5,695 nucleotides of DNA from positions 1-5,695 of the forward strand of contig CAMGMW010000087.1 of the NCBI GenBank assembly GCA_946059285.1, in the 5' to 3' direction. Source of the DNA: an uncultured Clostridia bacterium (GTDB taxonomy: Bacteria > Bacillota_A > Clostridia > Oscillospirales > Oscillospiraceae). The position numbers and the translations under genes were made by a program. Below, piece by piece: positions 1 to 5,695 of this stretch (the stretch's first letter is position 1; the number at the start of each line of letters is the position of its first letter). The notes under the pieces were generated by a model that did not search any database, was not told the DNA's origin, and worked only from the letters and a program-made list of their open reading frames with translations.

Positions 1-6
1 GACAGT

Positions 7-1332
7 ATGAAACGCACAAGACTCTCTGCAAAATTCTGGCTCGCTCTGACCATTTTCAGTCTCACCGGGCAGATTGCGTGGGTAGTGGAGAATATGTACT
101 TTAACGTATTCCTCTATAAGATGTTCCACGCCACTGCCTCAGATATCTCCGTCATGGTGGCGGCAAGCGCCGTTGCTGCCACGGTGACAACCCTGCTGAT
201 CGGCGCTTTATCGGACAAGCTCGGCAAGCGTAAGCTCTTCATCTGCGGCGGTTATATCCTCTGGGGTATCTCTATCTGGGCATTTGCCCTGCTTCGCATC
301 GATGTGATCTCCAAACTGTTCCCAATGGCAGTCTCTGCCGCCTCCGTCGGCGTATCTCTCGTCATCATCATGGACTGTGTGATGACCTTCTTCGGCTCGT
401 CTGCCAACGACGCCTGCTTCAACGCATGGCTCACCGATGCAACGGACGCAACCAACCGCGGCTCCGCGGAAGGCATCAACGCTATGATGCCTCTGCTGGC
501 AATTCTCGCCGTATTCGGCGGCTTTATGGGCTTTGATCTGGATCGCCCGGAAAGCTGGGTGATCATCTACACCATCATCGGCGCCGTGGTACTGGCGGTC
601 GGCATTGCAGGTATTTTTCTGATCCGTGACACCGGCAGTAAAACAGCGGAGAATGAAAATTATTTCAAAAACATCTTCTATGGCTTCCGTCCTTCAGTGA
701 TGCGGCAGAGTAAGATTCTCTATCTGACTTTGGCAGCTTTCGCGGTGTTCGGCATCTCGATTCAGGTGTTCATGCCCTATTTGATTCTTTATTACAACGT
801 GTCGCTGGGGATGGACAACTATGTGCTGATCATGGCGCCCGCGATCCTGCTTGCCGCTGTCGTCACGCTCTTTTATGGGAAGCTCTACGACCGTGTCCGC
901 TTCCGGCTGTCCGTTATGCCCGCCATTGCGCTTCTGATGCTGGGCTACATACTGCTGTATTTCTTCCGTTCCACCGTGCCCGTCTTTTGCGGCTCTGCGC
1001 TGATGATGAGTGGTTATCTTGCCGGAATGACGGTGTTCGGCGCCATGATCCGTGACCGCACGCCCACTCACCGCGCCGGTATGTTCCAAGGGCTTCGCAT
1101 TGTAGGGCAGGTATTGATCCCCGGTATCATCGGTCCGTACATCGGCGCCGCCGTTTTGAGAAACGCTGAGCAGGTCGTCAACGACGACGGAACGCTTTCC
1201 TTTCTTCCGAATGAGAATATTTTTCTTGCAGCCTTGATCGTTGCCTGCTGCATCTGGCTGGTGCTGGCAGTCATCTTCCGGATGCTGAAAAAGGAGGAAG
1301 CCGCCCATGGCGAGGAAGCAAACGCTCGTTGA
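7..1332 (+). CDS. MFS transporter, SLC45/GPH-like sugar carrier
   Basis: This 441-aa integral membrane protein is predicted to carry a small solute, probably a glycoside or sugar, across the cytoplasmic membrane by cation coupling. About twelve hydrophobic segments are readable, for example near residues 11-30, 46-66, 77-95, 105-130, 158-176, 184-206, 238-263, 273-290, 302-320, 325-346, 364-383 and 404-425. The loop between helices 2 and 3 carries an MFS motif A, GALSDKLGKRK (66-76). A weaker copy, GKLYDRVRFR (291-300), sits at the matching place in the C-terminal half. The WLTDATDATNRGSAEG stretch (141-156) resembles the helix 4-5 loop of SLC45/GPH-like bacterial carriers. The gene overlaps the downstream glycosidase, which supports a role in glycoside uptake. 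The ATG at 7 gives a normal N-terminus, but only six bases precede it, so its ribosome binding site and promoter are not visible and an upstream start cannot be excluded. The family is secure; the substrate is not known. Confidence 0.88.
   Translation: MKRTRLSAKFWLALTIFSLTGQIAWVVENMYFNVFLYKMFHATASDISVMVAASAVAATVTTLLIGALSDKLGKRKLFICGGYILWGISIWAFALLRIDVISKLFPMAVSAASVGVSLVIIMDCVMTFFGSSANDACFNAWLTDATDATNRGSAEGINAMMPLLAILAVFGGFMGFDLDRPESWVIIYTIIGAVVLAVGIAGIFLIRDTGSKTAENENYFKNIFYGFRPSVMRQSKILYLTLAAFAVFGISIQVFMPYLILYYNVSLGMDNYVLIMAPAILLAAVVTLFYGKLYDRVRFRLSVMPAIALLMLGYILLYFFRSTVPVFCGSALMMSGYLAGMTVFGAMIRDRTPTHRAGMFQGLRIVGQVLIPGIIGPYIGAAVLRNAEQVVNDDGTLSFLPNENIFLAALIVACCIWLVLAVIFRMLKKEEAAHGEEANAR
1291..1297 (+). 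promoter_or_regulatory. Ribosome binding site of the GH2 gene, inside the MFS gene
   Basis: AAGGAGG lies nine bases before the ATG at 1307 and inside the last codons of the transporter gene. This near-perfect site fixes the glycosidase start at 1307, within the transporter, and gives a 26-base overlap in a different frame. The layout suggests translational coupling, with ribosomes finishing the transporter close to the site where the enzyme is initiated. Confidence 0.8.
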
Positions 1333-3025
1333 ACTGCAAACCGAGGCGGGTGCGCGCCTGCTGACAGGAAACGACACGCCGTGGCAGATCTATCCACGCC
1401 CCCGTCTGCAGCGGGATTCCTATCACAATTTGAATGGATTTTGGGAATTTACCGTGAGTGACAGCGACACGCTCCCCGACCGCTATGACCGGACAATCCG
1501 CGTCCCGTTTCCGACGGAATCCGTGCTCTCCGGCGTACAGCAGCATTTTCCGGAGGGCACCCGCCTGTGGTATCGAAGGGAGTTCGTCCTGCCGGAGGGT
1601 TTTTGCAGGGAGCGGACGCTGCTGCACATCGGCGCGGCAGACCAGAAAACCGCCGTCTATCTGAACGGTCGGTACATCGGCGGCAATGCCGGCGGTTATC
1701 ATCATATGACCTTCGAGCTGACGGACGCTCTGGCGAAAAAAAACATCCTGGTCATCTGCGTGACGGACGATCTGCGTGACCGTTCCTTCCCCTACGGTAA
1801 GCAAACACGAAAGCGGGGCGGGATGTGGTACACGCCGGTGTCCGGCATCTGGCAGACGGTATGGCTGGAAAGCGTGCCTGCGGAATATGTGCGGGAACTG
1901 CACGTCAGGACCAGCCTGACTGAAGCGGAGATCACCGCCGTTGGTGTGGAAACAGGCACGGTCACAGTACAAACGCCAGAAGGAGAGATCACCGTGCCGC
2001 TGGAGCACGGCAAAGCGCTCGTCTCTCCCGCCGTTCCCAGGCTGTGGTCGCCGGAGTCTCCGTATCTTTACCGTTTTTCAGTAAAAACGCCGCAGGACGA
2101 GGTGCGCTCCTACTTTGCCCTGCGCACGCTGGAGACCAGAACCGTCGACGGGCTTCCCCGCCTGTGTCTGAACGGAACACCGTACTTTTTCCACGGTCTG
2201 CTGGATCAGGGCTACTGGCCGGACGGTCTGTACACCCCCGCGGAGCCGGAATGCTATGCGCAGGACATCCTCGCCATGAAAAAGCTGGGCTTCAACACCC
2301 TGCGCAAGCACATCAAGGTAGAGCCGGATCAGTTCTACTACGACTGCGACCGGTTGGGCATGATCGTTTTTCAGGATATGGTCAATAACGGTAAGTACAG
2401 TTTCCTCCGGGATACGGCGCTGCCCACCGTCGGTCTCCAAAAGCGGAGCGACAGGCATCTGCATCGGGACAATGCCGTCCGTTCCGCTTTCCTGCGCTCG
2501 ATGGAACAAACCGTCCAACAGCTTCGGGACTTTCCTTGCATCTGCTACTGGACGATTTTCAATGAAGGCTGGGGGCAGTTTGACAGCCAGCACGCCTTTC
2601 TGCGTCTGCGGGAGCTGGACGATTCCCGCTTCATCGACACAGCCTCCGGCTGGTTCCGGTGCAGTAAATCGGATGTGGAAAGCCTGCATATCTATTTCAG
2701 GTCAGTCAGGCTGAAGCCGTCAGACCGGCCGTTGGTGCTTTCGGAATTCGGCGGTTACTCCTGCAAGCCGGAGGGACACGCCTTCAATTTGAGCAGCACC
2801 TACGGTTATCGCGATTTCGCACGGCAGCCTGACTTTATGGACGCACTGGAGCGGCTGTATCTGGAGCAGATCGTCCCTGCCCGCGAACAGGGTCTCTGTG
2901 CTGCCATATACACACAGGTCTCCGACGTGGAGGATGAAACAAACGGGCTTTTGAGCTATGACCGAAAGGTATGCAAGGTCGAAGAAACCCGAATGCATGA
3001 AATAGCGAAAAAACTCAAATATTAG
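1307..3025 (+). CDS. Glycoside hydrolase family 2 protein, cytoplasmic
   Basis: This 572-aa retaining glycosidase hydrolyses a terminal sugar from a beta-glycoside (family knowledge). The visible order is an N-terminal jelly-roll sugar-binding domain (about 25-190, with NLNGFWEF at 41-48 and GIWQTVWLE at 180-188), an Ig-like sandwich (about 190-277), and a TIM barrel (about 278-572). The predicted acid/base is E420 in WTIFNEGWGQ, and the predicted nucleophile is E480 in VLSEFGGYS. The barrel also has LRKHIKVEPDQFYYDCDRLG (332-351), typical of GH2. Near the C-terminus, TNGLLSYDR (545-553) has N-G-L where beta-glucuronidases carry N-x-K, which argues against glucuronidase activity. Beta-galactosidase, another exo-activity or an uncommon GH2 subfamily remains possible. 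There is no signal peptide, so it should act in the cytoplasm on what the overlapping upstream carrier imports. The length is near the roughly 600 residues of compact GH2 enzymes, with no truncation or frameshift. Family is certain; substrate is unknown. Confidence 0.93.
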   Translation: MARKQTLVELQTEAGARLLTGNDTPWQIYPRPRLQRDSYHNLNGFWEFTVSDSDTLPDRYDRTIRVPFPTESVLSGVQQHFPEGTRLWYRREFVLPEGFCRERTLLHIGAADQKTAVYLNGRYIGGNAGGYHHMTFELTDALAKKNILVICVTDDLRDRSFPYGKQTRKRGGMWYTPVSGIWQTVWLESVPAEYVRELHVRTSLTEAEITAVGVETGTVTVQTPEGEITVPLEHGKALVSPAVPRLWSPESPYLYRFSVKTPQDEVRSYFALRTLETRTVDGLPRLCLNGTPYFFHGLLDQGYWPDGLYTPAEPECYAQDILAMKKLGFNTLRKHIKVEPDQFYYDCDRLGMIVFQDMVNNGKYSFLRDTALPTVGLQKRSDRHLHRDNAVRSAFLRSMEQTVQQLRDFPCICYWTIFNEGWGQFDSQHAFLRLRELDDSRFIDTASGWFRCSKSDVESLHIYFRSVRLKPSDRPLVLSEFGGYSCKPEGHAFNLSSTYGYRDFARQPDFMDALERLYLEQIVPAREQGLCAAIYTQVSDVEDETNGLLSYDRKVCKVEETRMHEIAKKLKY

Positions 3026-3033
3026 CACCGGGA

Positions 3034-3063
3034 TTGCAAAGCCTTTTCCTGATGTGCTATACT
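3034..3063 (+). promoter_or_regulatory. Predicted sigma-A promoter with extended -10
   Basis: The 66-base gap between the glycosidase stop and the next gene holds a -35-like TTGCAA (3034-3039), an 18-base spacer, and a -10 TATACT (3058-3063). TG at 3055-3056 precedes the -10 with one base between, which is the extended -10 arrangement. Transcription should begin near 3070, leaving a leader of roughly 20 bases that holds AAGGAG (3077-3082) nine bases before the ATG at 3092. This suggests that the TIGR04255-like and peptidase genes form their own unit, although read-through from the glycosidase operon is possible because no terminator is seen in the gap. Confidence 0.6.
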
Positions 3064-3091
3064 ATAGAAAAACCATAAGGAGATACTGCGT

Positions 3092-3871
3092 ATGTTTTCC
3101 GATCATGAACGAGTGCAATACGCAAAGCCGCAGATCGTAGAAGTGATCTGTCAGCTGCGCTTCCCGACGATCCTGTCCATCAGCGCCAAGGAGCCCGCGG
3201 ATTTTCAGGAGCTGATCCGCAGCGATTACCCCCGTTATGCCCGCAATCTGGAAAAACTCCCTCCGAAGCTCTCGGGGCAGCCCGGAAATGTCAAAGTGGA
3301 GGAGCAGGCGCCGGTGACCAATTATCAGTTTCTCAGCGCCGACGGCAAATGGAAGGTCAATCTGACCAACAGTTTCCTCGCGCTGGCGACCCCGTCATAC
3401 ACCTGCTGGGAGGACTTTGCCAGTAAGCTGGACGAGGTGCTGGTGCATTTCATCAATGTCTATCATCCCGCTTTTTTTGAGCGCATCGGTCTGCGCTACA
3501 TCAACGCCATCTCACGCAAGGCGCTGGGGCTGGAGGGCATACCCTTTTCCGAGCTGATTCAGCCCGGCTTCCTCGGTCTGATGGCGGAGGAGGATGTGCG
3601 GGAGCAGTCCTTCCTGCGGGTCACACAGGATGTGGAGATGAATCTCGCCGGCGGCTGCCGTTTGAAGCTCCATACAGGTCCCGGCATGGTCAAGCGCGGC
3701 AATGTCGAGGACAAGGAGATCAAGTTCATTCTGGACAACGATATCTTTATGTCCGGTAAAATTGAAATGAAACATTCCGCCGGCGCGCTCAATACTGTCC
3801 ATACGCACGCGGATCGCATTTTCCGCGGCGCAATCACAAATCAGCTCCACGAAGCCATGGAGCCGCAATAA
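3092..3871 (+). CDS. TIGR04255-like family protein, function unknown
   Basis: This 259-aa soluble protein has no signal peptide, no membrane segment and no recognisable catalytic motif. I assign it by memory of pattern to the uncharacterised TIGR04255 family, whose members are about this length and occur sporadically across bacteria. The features supporting this are the N-terminal YAKPQIVEVICQLRFP (10-25) followed by PADFQELIRSDYPRY (35-49), the central FFERIGLRYINAI (128-140), and a C-terminal FILDNDIF (212-219) followed by HADRIFRGAITNQLHEAMEP (239-258), where a helix ends the protein. The start is fixed by AAGGAG (3077-3082), nine bases upstream. A promoter lies directly upstream, and the YugP-type peptidase follows after only 15 bases, so the two are probably co-transcribed. 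No biochemical role can be read from the sequence. The gene is real with high confidence; the family name is likely but should be confirmed with the profile. Confidence 0.82.
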   Translation: MFSDHERVQYAKPQIVEVICQLRFPTILSISAKEPADFQELIRSDYPRYARNLEKLPPKLSGQPGNVKVEEQAPVTNYQFLSADGKWKVNLTNSFLALATPSYTCWEDFASKLDEVLVHFINVYHPAFFERIGLRYINAISRKALGLEGIPFSELIQPGFLGLMAEEDVREQSFLRVTQDVEMNLAGGCRLKLHTGPGMVKRGNVEDKEIKFILDNDIFMSGKIEMKHSAGALNTVHTHADRIFRGAITNQLHEAMEPQ

Positions 3872-3886
3872 ATCAGGAGGCAGGCT

Positions 3887-4615
3887 ATGCCGTATTATTT
3901 CTATTTTGACTGGTACTATCTCCCCGTGCTGGCTGCGCTGCTGTTTTCTGTCTGGACAAACATACGGGTCAACAGCACCTTTAAAAAATACAGTCAGCAT
4001 CGTACCATCCGGGGTGTGACCGGCGCCGATGCTGCACGAGCCGTACTTTCCGCCCATGGGATTTACGATGTGCGCATCGAACATATTTCAGGTTCTCTGA
4101 CCGATCACTACGATCCGAAAGCAAAGGTCATCCGCCTTTCTGACAGTGTATACGCTGCGTCAACGCCCGCCGCGGTGGGGGTCGCCGCCCATGAAGCGGG
4201 GCATGCCGTGCAGTATGCGGAAAACTACGCGCCCATTAAGCTCCGCTCCGCGATTGTGACCGCCACAAATATCGGCTCCAGACTGTCCGTTCCGCTGATC
4301 ATCATCGGTCTGTTGCTCTCCGGTATCCGGCTGTTTGAGGGAATGCAGGACCTTTTTATCACCATCGCCCTGATCGGTGTGGCATGCTTTGGGCTGTGCG
4401 TTGTTTTCCAGCTCGTCACGCTGCCGACAGAGTATAACGCCAGCCGCCGCGCCGTTAAAGCGATCGACGCGGGCAACCTGCTCACCGACGAGGAACGCAG
4501 AGGTGCGAAAAAGGTACTCTCCGCTGCCGCTTTGACTTACGTTGCCGCACTGAGCGTTGCCCTGACGCAATTTGTTCGGCTGCTGATGCTGGTCCTCGGT
4601 CGGCGGAGGGATTGA
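3887..4615 (+). CDS. yugP: YugP-family membrane zinc metallopeptidase
   Basis: This 242-aa membrane-bound zinc peptidase belongs to the family of Bacillus subtilis YugP (Zn_peptidase_2). An N-terminal hydrophobic segment (about 10-23) is followed by a soluble stretch with DHYDPKAKVIRLS (73-85). The zinc motif HEAGH is at 102-106, with H102 and H106 as metal ligands and E103 as the catalytic base. Hydrophobic segments follow at about 134-149, 155-178 and 214-237. LPTEYNASRRA (179-189) carries the conserved acidic residue E182, which is the likely third ligand. All key residues are present, so it should be active. Family members have no well-established substrate; a role in membrane protein turnover is only a guess. 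The start is set by a strong AGGAGG (3875-3880) six bases before the ATG. It lies 15 bases behind the TIGR04255-like gene, which implies one transcript. Its length is close to the family norm. Confidence 0.92.
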   Translation: MPYYFYFDWYYLPVLAALLFSVWTNIRVNSTFKKYSQHRTIRGVTGADAARAVLSAHGIYDVRIEHISGSLTDHYDPKAKVIRLSDSVYAASTPAAVGVAAHEAGHAVQYAENYAPIKLRSAIVTATNIGSRLSVPLIIIGLLLSGIRLFEGMQDLFITIALIGVACFGLCVVFQLVTLPTEYNASRRAVKAIDAGNLLTDEERRGAKKVLSAAALTYVAALSVALTQFVRLLMLVLGRRRD

Positions 4616-4649
4616 CCCGGAATCCATTCAAAATCTTTATAGGTTGAAT

Positions 4650-4677
4650 AGTGCGAATGCACTGGAGTGCTCTTTTT
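4650..4677 (+). terminator. Weak terminator-like element after the peptidase gene
   Basis: AGTGC (4650-4654), GCACT (4659-4663) and AGTGC (4666-4670) can pair as 1:2 with a GAAT loop, or as 2:3 using GCAC/GTGC with a TGGA loop. The second pairing is followed at once by TCTTTTT (4671-4677). The stems are only four to five pairs, so termination would be inefficient unless helped. It lies 35 bases after the peptidase stop codon, where a terminator would be expected. Confidence 0.3.
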
Positions 4678-4706
4678 GAGACATTTCGATTATCTTCATG
4701 TATTTT
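4676..4706 (+). promoter_or_regulatory. Weak promoter candidate for the lipoprotein gene
   Basis: TTGAGA (4676-4681) matches the -35 consensus at five of six positions. The best -10 candidate is TATTTT (4701-4706), directly preceded by TG, but the spacer is 19 bases, which is long. It overlaps the T-run of the terminator-like element. It is reported because the lipoprotein gene needs a start signal if the upstream unit ends near 4677. Confidence 0.25.
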
Positions 4707-4851
4707 TATCGGAGAATCGCATATCAGCTACTCACTACCCGAGATTAGCAGCCGTACACAAATACACAGAGTCGCAGGCTTGACTCAGAAAGGAGAAACG
4801 GCGCTCCTCCCGTCGCCGAACAGTCGTGGGTTTCTGCGCCGATCGGATGCC

Positions 4852-5652
4852 ATGAAAACAGCCCTGCGGATTGCCGCAATCTTATTTGCCCTGATACTCT
4901 TTATCACCGGCTGCAGCGCGGATCACAAGCAGCCTATCGAGGATTTGCAGACCAGTGACCCCCCAGCGGCGGCAGGGGAGGGAGAACAGCTTGAAGTGAT
5001 AGCAACCGAACCGAAGGATGAAACGCCGTCTGAGAAGCCCTCAGAGCCCTCAGAAGCGACAAAGGAAACGGAAGCCCACACCGACCCGACGGAAGAAATT
5101 GAGCCGTCTGAGGCAACACAGGGCGTCACAGGCGCAACTGAGAAGCCGACACAAACGACGACCACAAAGCCCACCACCAGCAGCAGCAGCTCCGGCAGTC
5201 AGCCGGAACCGACCGAGCCTCCTGCCACCAGCAGCAGCGCAAAGCCGCCCACCGAACCGACAGAGAAAACGGAAGCTCCTACAGAGCCAACGGAACCGCC
5301 GAAGGTGGTTTATGACATCGATGCCGCCATGGCAGCCGGTAACGCCTACGCTCTGCAGATCGGCTTTGGATCAATCGAGTACAGCTTCGATCCGGCGGCA
5401 GGGAATTGCGGGTATTATCCTTGCGCGATTGTTTCAGGGGATCTTATTACCAGCCGGGGTGGTCAAAGTGCCTTGAATCAGTTGGCTACCGGCAAAATGG
5501 ACTCTTTGAAAGAGCAGCTTGTTGCATGGTATGAGTATAATCCGGAAGAAGGCTATACAACCGAAGAAATCCTTTCTCAGTACCGTGTGCGCAGCTACAT
5601 TACCTATGATGAAGCAGCAGACAAGTACAAGATTTATGCTTTGTATGGCTAA
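4852..5652 (+). CDS. Lipoprotein with Thr/Pro/Glu-rich spacer and unknown C-terminal domain
   Basis: This 266-aa protein is predicted to be exported and lipid-anchored on the outer face of the membrane. Residues 1-21 form a lipoprotein signal peptide: a short basic start (K2, R6), a hydrophobic core (8-18) and the lipobox I-T-G-C, with C21 as the lipidated cysteine. Residues about 30-150 are low complexity, with many TEP/SEP/PTEPTE-type units and a serine run, suited to spanning the cell wall. Residues about 151-266 are of normal composition. They include a predicted helix AAMAAGNAYALQIGF (158-172), a C186/C191 pair that might form a disulfide, a helix around MDSLKEQLVAWYEY (216-229), and a strand-rich end YRVRSYITYDEAADKYKIYA (244-263). 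I do not recognise this domain by name; similar tails occur on Oscillospiraceae surface proteins. The ATG at 4852 is chosen over in-frame starts from 4651 because it alone places the signal peptide at the N-terminus, although the ribosome binding site before it is poor. Confidence 0.82.
   Translation: MKTALRIAAILFALILFITGCSADHKQPIEDLQTSDPPAAAGEGEQLEVIATEPKDETPSEKPSEPSEATKETEAHTDPTEEIEPSEATQGVTGATEKPTQTTTTKPTTSSSSSGSQPEPTEPPATSSSAKPPTEPTEKTEAPTEPTEPPKVVYDIDAAMAAGNAYALQIGFGSIEYSFDPAAGNCGYYPCAIVSGDLITSRGGQSALNQLATGKMDSLKEQLVAWYEYNPEEGYTTEEILSQYRVRSYITYDEAADKYKIYALYG
5002..5301 (+). repeat. Low-complexity coding tract for the lipoprotein spacer
   Basis: This stretch encodes residues 51-150, almost entirely Thr, Pro, Glu, Ser, Lys and Ala. 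Recurrent units are SEP/SEAT (64-70, 86-89), PTEPTE (133-138 and 143-148), a run of four threonines (102-105), and serine runs made mainly of AGC codons (110-114 and 127-129). The DNA repeats are imperfect, so expansion by slippage is possible but not shown. It also produces long spurious open frames, Arg/Pro-rich on the plus strand and Ser/Val-rich on the minus strand. Confidence 0.75.
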
Positions 5653-5657
5653 TTACC

Positions 5658-5690
5658 ATCAAAACGTTTTAACGTTAAAACATTAAAACG
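5658..5690. repeat. Tandem octamer array with 16-bp palindrome, probable operator
   Basis: Directly after the lipoprotein stop are four head-to-tail octamers: ATCAAAAC (5658-5665), GTTTTAAC (5666-5673), GTTAAAAC (5674-5681) and ATTAAAAC (5682-5689). GTTTTAACGTTAAAAC (5666-5681) is a perfect palindrome. AAAACGTTTT (5661-5670) is a second, overlapping perfect palindrome. CGTTTTAA (5665-5672) and TTAAAACG (5683-5690) form a third inverted pair. Palindromes with a central CG flanked by A/T runs are typical of LacI-family operators, which is the inferred role. It has no trailing T-run on the plus strand, so an ordinary terminator is less likely. The window ends five bases later, so the controlled gene is not seen. 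Confidence 0.55.
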
Positions 5691-5695
5691 GCAAC

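Larger units (their letters stand above)
4616..4851 (+). other. Leader region of the lipoprotein gene, no convincing gene
   Basis: This 236-base gap separates the peptidase from the lipoprotein. It contains a weak terminator-like element (4650-4677), a weak promoter candidate (4676-4706), and, at its 3' end, an isolated strong Shine-Dalgarno AAGGAG (4790-4795) followed by GC-rich potential hairpins. The lipoprotein frame is open back to 4651. The residues it would encode have no membrane-export character and would bury the signal peptide, so I treat the region as untranslated. I recognise no riboswitch, T-box or tRNA in it. Confidence 0.5.

Noticed and set aside
694..1377. A 227-codon open frame on the minus strand.
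   Set aside because: It lies opposite the transporter, whose hydrophobic protein is clearly real. Its His/Gln/Arg-rich product resembles no family and is typical of a shadow frame in GC-rich DNA.
1271..2689. Long minus-strand open frames opposite the glycosidase (1271-2008 and 2078-2689).
   Set aside because: They are antisense to a complete GH2 enzyme with intact catalytic motifs, and their products show no recognisable motif.
3026..3091. A terminator between the glycosidase and the TIGR04255-like gene.
   Set aside because: No GC-rich hairpin followed by a T-run is present; the gap is almost filled by the promoter and ribosome binding site.
4651..4851. An N-terminal extension of the lipoprotein from a GTG at 4651 or an ATG at 4657.
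   Set aside because: The extra 67 residues have no export character and would bury a clear lipoprotein signal peptide inside the protein. No ribosome binding site sits properly before either start.
4616..4851. A known riboswitch, T-box or small RNA in the lipoprotein leader.
   Set aside because: I could find none of the conserved core motifs I know, such as the T-box GGTGG element or cyclic-di-GMP and TPP cores. The potential hairpins are short.
4923..5177. A Ser/Val-rich open frame on the minus strand.
   Set aside because: It is the antisense reading of the Thr/Glu/Pro spacer, without a supporting ribosome binding site or family resemblance.
5018..5476. An Arg/Pro/Ser-rich open frame on the plus strand within the lipoprotein gene.
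   Set aside because: It is a frame-shifted reading of the low-complexity spacer, and its composition follows from the repeated codons.
5658..5690. The octamer array as the start of a CRISPR array or as an intrinsic terminator.
   Set aside because: The units are 8 bases with no spacers, which excludes CRISPR. The stems are AT-rich with no following T-run on the plus strand, so an ordinary terminator is a poor fit.

Overview
The window looks like chromosomal DNA from an anaerobic Bacillota of the class Clostridia, most likely an Oscillospiraceae/Ruminococcaceae-type gut commensal. The reasons are moderately GC-rich coding sequence, strong AGGAGG-type ribosome binding sites, a YugP-type membrane zinc peptidase, a cytoplasmic family 2 glycosidase paired with a sugar-type MFS carrier, and a lipoprotein with a Thr/Pro/Glu-rich linker of the kind common in that group. 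This placement is inferred from gene content and style, not from a marker gene. All five supported genes lie on the plus strand.

Region 1 (7-3025) is a carbohydrate-use pair. A 12-TM MFS carrier (7-1332) overlaps by 26 bases a glycoside hydrolase family 2 enzyme (1307-3025) that has no signal peptide. The arrangement implies import of a glycoside followed by cleavage in the cytoplasm. The enzyme keeps both predicted catalytic glutamates (E420, E480) but lacks the NxK signature of beta-glucuronidases, so its substrate is open. The operon's promoter and any regulator lie upstream of the window.

Region 2 (3026-4615) is a separate two-gene unit behind a good extended -10 promoter (3034-3063). 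A 259-aa protein resembling the uncharacterised, sporadically distributed TIGR04255 family is followed after 15 bases by a YugP-family membrane zinc metallopeptidase with an intact HEAGH site. The close spacing suggests co-transcription. No functional link between the two is known to me.

Region 3 (4616-5695) begins with a 236-base leader that holds a weak terminator-like element, a weak promoter candidate and a structured stretch with an oddly distant Shine-Dalgarno. It is followed by a 266-aa lipoprotein (4852-5652). This has a clear lipobox, a roughly 120-residue low-complexity spacer suited to crossing the cell wall, and a compact C-terminal domain of unknown function. The last 40 bases hold an AT-rich array of four tandem octamers containing a perfect 16-bp palindrome centred on CG. 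It looks like an operator for a LacI-type or similar regulator of a gene beyond the right edge.

I saw no tRNA, rRNA, CRISPR array, transposase or phage gene. The candidates for undescribed biology are the TIGR04255-like protein, the lipoprotein's C-terminal domain, its leader, and the terminal octamer array. None of them on its own demonstrates a new system.
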